Below, piece after piece: positions 60,545-64,000 of a stretch of 64,000 bases of DNA; the first letter of the stretch is position 1; each line of letters starts with the position of its first letter. This DNA comes from Chelativorans sp. AA-79 (GTDB taxonomy: Bacteria > Pseudomonadota > Alphaproteobacteria > Rhizobiales > Rhizobiaceae). The DNA lies in contig NZ_CP120361.1 of assembly GCF_029457495.1 (NCBI RefSeq), positions 3,054,001 to 3,118,000 of the forward strand, given 5' to 3'. Both the position numbers and the translations under genes were made by a program. The notes below the pieces were generated by a model that searched no databases, was not told the DNA's origin, and was given only the letters and a program-made list of their open reading frames with translations.

Positions 60545-61656
60545 CAGGCCCTCACATATTCGAGATAAAGATCATTACCGAAGCGCGCCTCGCATCGCTT
60601 CCGAAAGCCCGACGGGATATGGCCGGGATCGACGGGCGATGCAATGCCTGCCGCGCCGATTTCCCGCGAGCCGATGAAAAGGCAAAGCCGGTCCACAAGG
60701 CCTTCACCGAGAAACTCGCCGGCCGTGAACGCGCCGCCCTCCACCATCAGGGTGGAAATCCCGCGCGCGGCGAGATCCTCCAGAAGCTCCGGCAGGGCGA
60801 TGTGGCCGTCGAAGGCCTCGACACCGAGAAGGTGCACCCCGGCATCCGCCAGCACGGCACGGCGCGCCCTGTCCGCATCGCCTGCGGCGGTGACCAGGAG
60901 AGGCACGTCGCGCGCGGAACGGGCGAGTTGAGAACCGGCCGGCAGGCGCAGGTGACGGTCGAGCACGATGCGCAGCGGCGAGCGCGCCTCCAGCCCCGGC
61001 AGGCGGCAGGTGAGCGCCGGGTCGTCGGCAAGCGCGGTGCCGATGCCGACCAGGATGGCGTCCGCCTCGGCGCGCATGAGATGCACCTGGCCGCGGGCGA
61101 CCTCCCCGGTGATGGGGACCTGCCCCTGGCCCTTCACGCCGATCTTTCCATCGGCGGACAGTGCAAGTTTCAACGTCACTTCAGGACGCTTCTTCATGGA
61201 CCGAGTGAGATAACCGCCGAGAAGGTCGGCCGCTTCTTCGGCGAGCACTTTCTCGACCACTTCGACCCCCATGGTGCGCAGCATGGCGTAACCCTTGCCG
61301 CTCACGCGCGGGTCCGGATCGCTTGCCGCCCCAACGACGCGTGCGACCCCGCACGCGATCAGCGCCTCGGCGCAGGGTGGCGTGCGGCCATGGTGGGCGC
61401 AGGGTTCGAGCGTGACATAGGCCGTGGCGCCACGCGCCGCCTCCCCCGCTTCCTCGAGCGCCTGCGTTTCAGCGTGCGGGCGGCCGCCGATGGCCGTGAC
61501 GGCCCGGCCCACGATGAAAGGCCCCGCGCCATCGTCGCGGACGATCAGGCAGCCGACGGAGGGATTGGTGCCCGTGAGGCCCAGATGCCTGCGCGACAGG
61601 CGGATCGCCGCCGCCATGAAGCGGCGGTCTGTCTCGGGAACGGAAGCGCCGGGCAT
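60544..61656 (-). CDS. ribD: Bifunctional pyrimidine deaminase/reductase of riboflavin synthesis
   Basis: A 370-residue fusion of deaminase and reductase. The deaminase zinc site is visible as the HAETQAL block near residue 55 and PCAHHGRTPPCAEAL near 83. The reductase half begins near RPEVTLKLALSADGKIG (158) and includes TLMVEGGAFTAGEFL near 302. It performs the second and third steps of the pathway. No FMN riboswitch is seen upstream; nrdR is the next gene, 74 bases away. Confidence 0.95.
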   Translation of the reverse strand: MPGASVPETDRRFMAAAIRLSRRHLGLTGTNPSVGCLIVRDDGAGPFIVGRAVTAIGGRPHAETQALEEAGEAARGATAYVTLEPCAHHGRTPPCAEALIACGVARVVGAASDPDPRVSGKGYAMLRTMGVEVVEKVLAEEAADLLGGYLTRSMKKRPEVTLKLALSADGKIGVKGQGQVPITGEVARGQVHLMRAEADAILVGIGTALADDPALTCRLPGLEARSPLRIVLDRHLRLPAGSQLARSARDVPLLVTAAGDADRARRAVLADAGVHLLGVEAFDGHIALPELLEDLAARGISTLMVEGGAFTAGEFLGEGLVDRLCLFIGSREIGAAGIASPVDPGHIPSGFRKRCEARFGNDLYLEYVRA

Positions 61657-61730
61657 TCAAAACGCCCCGGCATGGCAGGATAGCTGCTCTTTCGCCCCTC
61701 TGGGCTGCCGCGGTCGGCGTCGCACCTCGC

Positions 61731-62195
61731 TTATTCCACCTCCGGCTCGCCCTTGAGCTCGCCGAGCACGTCTTGGAAATCCTTCGCCTCGCGGAAATTC
61801 CGGTAGACGGAGGCGTAGCGGACATAGGCCACATCGTCGAGCGACTTCAGGGCCTCCATCACGAGAAGGCCGATCTCGCCGGTGCCGACCTCGTTCTCGC
61901 CGGAGCTTTCAAGCTGGCGAACGATCCCGGTGACCGCACGTTCGATCCGCTCCGGCTCGACATTGCGCTTGCGCAGCGCGATGTCGAAGGAGCGCTGCAG
62001 CTTGTTGCGGTCGAAGGGCACCTTGCGGCCGGAGCGTTTCATCACGACGAGGTCGCGCAACTGTACGCGCTCGAAGGTCGTGAATCGGCCGCCGCAATCC
62101 GGGCAGGCGCGGCGGCGACGGATCGCCGCCCCATCCTCGGCCGGCCGCGAGTCCTTCACCTGGGTGTCTTCCGACTGGCAATAGGGGCAGCGCAT
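61731..62195 (-). CDS. nrdR: Ribonucleotide reductase repressor NrdR
   Basis: A 154-residue repressor. The zinc ribbon is intact ([13 protein letters not shown] and [14 protein letters not shown]), followed by an ATP-cone domain from about residue 48 ([20 protein letters not shown]). It blocks nrd genes when dATP is bound. It lies between glyA and ribD, the usual alphaproteobacterial order, and 36 bases behind glyA. Confidence 0.96.
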   Translation of the reverse strand: MRCPYCQSEDTQVKDSRPAEDGAAIRRRRACPDCGGRFTTFERVQLRDLVVMKRSGRKVPFDRNKLQRSFDIALRKRNVEPERIERAVTGIVRQLESSGENEVGTGEIGLLVMEALKSLDDVAYVRYASVYRNFREAKDFQDVLGELKGEPEVE

Positions 62196-62231
62196 CTCAA
62201 CCTTCGCTCATGAACCTCAGCCGCAAAGCGT

Positions 62232-63545
62232 CTACCCGAGATACGGGTAGAGCGGGAAGCGTTCGGTGAGGGCCATGACCTTGTGCTTCACCGCCTCTTC
62301 GACCGCGAGGTTGCCTTCGTCGGAATTGGCGGCCCTGAGCCCGTCCATCACCTCGGCGATCAGCTTGCCGATCTCGCCGAACTCGGCCACGCCGAAACCG
62401 CGCGTCGTGCCGGCGGGCGTGCCCAGCCGGATGCCCGACGTCACGAAGGGCTTCTCCGGGTCGAAGGGAATGCCGTTCTTGTTGCAGGTGATGTTGGCAC
62501 GACCGAGCGCGGCTTCAGCGCGCTTGCCCGTCGCGTTCTTGGGGCGCAGGTCCACCAGCATCAGGTGGTTGTCAGTGCCGCCGGAGACGATCTCGAGGCC
62601 GGTTTCCCGGAGGCTCGCGGCGAGCGCCCGTGCATTCGCCACCACCTGCTGCGCGTAGGCGCGGAACCCGGGCTGCAGCGCCTCGCCGAGCGCCACCGCC
62701 TTGGCGGCGATCACATGCATCAGCGGCCCGCCCTGGAGGCCCGGGAAGACGGCCGAATTGATCTTCTTGGCGATCTCTTCGTCATTGGTCAGCACCATGC
62801 CGCCGCGCGGGCCGCGGAGCGATTTGTGGGTCGTGGTGGTGACCACATGGGCATGCGGGAGCGGGGACGGATGCGCACCGCCCGCCACCAGGCCCGCGAT
62901 ATGGGCCATGTCGACCATCAGATAGGCGCCGACACTGTCGGCGATCTCGCGGAAGCGCTTCCAGTCCCAGATGCGCGAATAGGCGGTGCCGCCGGCGAGA
63001 ATGAGCTTCGGCTTGTGCTCCCGGGCAAGCCGCTCCACCTCGTCCATGTCGAGCAGGTGGTCGTCGCGGCGCACGCCGTAGGAGACGACGTTGAACCACT
63101 TTCCCGACATGTTGACCGGCGAGCCATGGGTAAGATGGCCGCCCGAATTGAGATCGAGCCCCATGAAAGTGTCGCCCGGCTGCAGCAGCGCCAGGAAGAC
63201 GGCCTGATTCATCTGGCTGCCGGAATGGGGCTGCACGTTGGCAAATTCGCAATGGAAGAGCTTCTTGGCGCGCTCGATGGCGAGTTCCTCCACCACGTCC
63301 ACGAACTGGCAGCCGCCGTAATAGCGCTTGCCCGGATAACCCTCGGCATATTTGTTGGTGAGCACCGTACCTTGCGCTTCGAGCACCGCACGCGAGACGA
63401 TGTTTTCCGAGGCGATCAGTTCGATCTCGTGCCGCTGACGGCCGAGTTCGCTGCGAATCGCGCTGAATATCTCGGGATCGGCTTCCTCGAGCGGCCGGGA
63501 GAAAAAAGTCTCGGTCTCGGCCGCGGCGGTCGATACGTGTGCCAT
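62232..63545 (-). CDS. glyA: Serine hydroxymethyltransferase
   Basis: A 437-residue PLP enzyme that interconverts serine and glycine and makes methylenetetrahydrofolate. The PLP lysine is in [16 protein letters not shown] near residue 241, ASENIVS near 42 binds substrate, and YGGCQFVD near 70 is the folate/substrate tyrosine block. The ATG at 63545 ([10 protein letters not shown]) gives normal length; the frame extends upstream without conserved sequence. First gene of the run towards nrdR and the riboflavin genes. Confidence 0.95.
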   Translation of the reverse strand: MAHVSTAAAETETFFSRPLEEADPEIFSAIRSELGRQRHEIELIASENIVSRAVLEAQGTVLTNKYAEGYPGKRYYGGCQFVDVVEELAIERAKKLFHCEFANVQPHSGSQMNQAVFLALLQPGDTFMGLDLNSGGHLTHGSPVNMSGKWFNVVSYGVRRDDHLLDMDEVERLAREHKPKLILAGGTAYSRIWDWKRFREIADSVGAYLMVDMAHIAGLVAGGAHPSPLPHAHVVTTTTHKSLRGPRGGMVLTNDEEIAKKINSAVFPGLQGGPLMHVIAAKAVALGEALQPGFRAYAQQVVANARALAASLRETGLEIVSGGTDNHLMLVDLRPKNATGKRAEAALGRANITCNKNGIPFDPEKPFVTSGIRLGTPAGTTRGFGVAEFGEIGKLIAEVMDGLRAANSDEGNLAVEEAVKHKVMALTERFPLYPYLG

Positions 63546-63691
63546 TGCAGTCACCCTTCGTGAGGCTTTCCATGGGCGGAGCACGCGCATTACCATTTTT
63601 CCACACACGTCACCATGTGTTGCGCGGATTTTTTGACCGCCCGCCATATATTGGGACGACATGCCGCGCTGGAGCGACCCGCCAACGGAAA

Positions 63692-63712
63692 AGGCCGCCC
63701 CGGAGGCGGCCT
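63692..63712 (-). terminator. Rho-independent terminator of the L,D-transpeptidase gene
   Basis: An 8-bp stem, AGGCCGCC with GGCGGCCT, and a five-base loop. On the minus strand it is followed by TTTTCC. It lies 28 bases past the transpeptidase stop and upstream of glyA. Confidence 0.82.
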
Positions 63713-63739
63713 CTCAGAGAATATCATGACCGGCTGCGG

Positions 63740-64000
63740 TCAGATCGCCGTGGAGATCTGCAGTTCCGCAGCCCCGTCGAAGCCATAGATGTCGTCGCGG
63801 AAGTGGACCACGCCGTCGCCCGTCGACCAGGCGGAGACGTAGACGAAGTGCACCGGCACCGGTTCGGACAGGTTGACGTGCACGTCCTCGTCGGTCTGGA
63901 TCGTGGTCTCGATCTGGCGGCGGTCCCAGCCGGGCGTGTCGCGCAGGAGCCAGGCGACCAGATCGCGCACGTTCTGCACGCGCACGCAACCCGAAGAGTG
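63740..64000 (-). CDS. L,D-transpeptidase (YkuD domain), C-terminal part cut by window edge
   Basis: The last 86 residues of a larger protein, entering from the right edge. The first visible residues, HSSGCVRVQN, are the catalytic motif of L,D-transpeptidases with its cysteine nucleophile. The region after it (DLVAWLLRDTPGWDRRQIETTI) and VPVHFVYVSAWSTGDGVVHFRDDIYGFD resemble the C-terminus of the long YcbB/LdtD type. These enzymes make 3-3 cross-links in peptidoglycan, important at the growing pole in rhizobia. Confidence 0.88.
   Translation of the reverse strand, partial: HSSGCVRVQNVRDLVAWLLRDTPGWDRRQIETTIQTDEDVHVNLSEPVPVHFVYVSAWSTGDGVVHFRDDIYGFDGAAELQISTAI

Noticed and set aside
60544..61730. 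FMN riboswitch ahead of the riboflavin genes
   Set aside because: The gap before ribD is only 74 bases and shows none of the conserved RFN element pairings.

Overview
The window is core chromosomal DNA of high GC content from an alphaproteobacterium, most likely Hyphomicrobiales (Rhizobiales) near the Phyllobacteriaceae. The taxon is inferred from gene content: a very large apolipoprotein-like growth-pole-ring protein, the rhizobial type of glycerol ABC transporter (glpSTPQUV), the yceD-plsX-fabH-ihfA-merR order, a CBP3-type cytochrome bc1 chaperone, a K+-independent H+-pyrophosphatase, and ribD-ribE-ribH-nusB behind glyA-nrdR. I see no insertion sequence, prophage, integrase, CRISPR array, rRNA or tRNA. 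Gene density is high and most genes lie on the minus strand.

Layout. 1-12.1 kb holds small metabolic and housekeeping genes (DUF1203 protein cut by the edge, OmpA-like protein, GNAT, sseA, alanyl-tRNA editing protein, a frameshifted secreted lipase, cysteine synthase, MFS, DEAD-box helicase, DUF1697, ilvA, arylamine N-acetyltransferase, a zinc-ribbon protein). 12.2-20.7 kb holds dksA without a zinc site, a SixA phosphatase, the ycjX-ycjF pair, a folate operon (folP-folB-folK), a DUF922 protein, and a ferredoxin with its reductase. 20.7-27.3 kb is dominated by the 1664-residue growth-pole protein with exact 29-residue repeats, flanked by an Hpt protein and a solo LuxR regulator. 27.3-37.3 kb is a complete glycerol regulon: repressor glpR, glpD, the six-gene ABC importer and glpK. 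37.3-41.4 kb is the Anbu cluster (proteasome-like peptidase, transglutaminase, alpha-E protein, circularly permuted ATP-grasp). 41.5-46.5 kb holds tgt-queA (queuosine), two cyclophilins, coaD, a LysE exporter and an unlisted 44-residue membrane peptide. 46.5-55.3 kb holds gyrA, marC, merR-ihfA-fabH-plsX-yceD, the bc1 chaperone and bamE. 55.4-64 kb holds hppA, an MFS gene, nusB, ribH, ribE, ribD, nrdR, glyA and the end of an L,D-transpeptidase.

The strongest leads are these. The Anbu cluster encodes a conserved but functionally unresolved peptide ligase/peptidase system. The glycerol importer ATPases have complementary defects, predicting one canonical and one degenerate ATP site. Four direct repeats at exact 11-bp spacing lie in front of glpD and look like a GlpR operator. 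The tRNA-guanine transglycosylase has lost three of its four zinc ligands, and DksA has lost three of four zinc cysteines. Two intergenic inverted repeats are built on a 7-bp period. A one-base frameshift interrupts the lipase.
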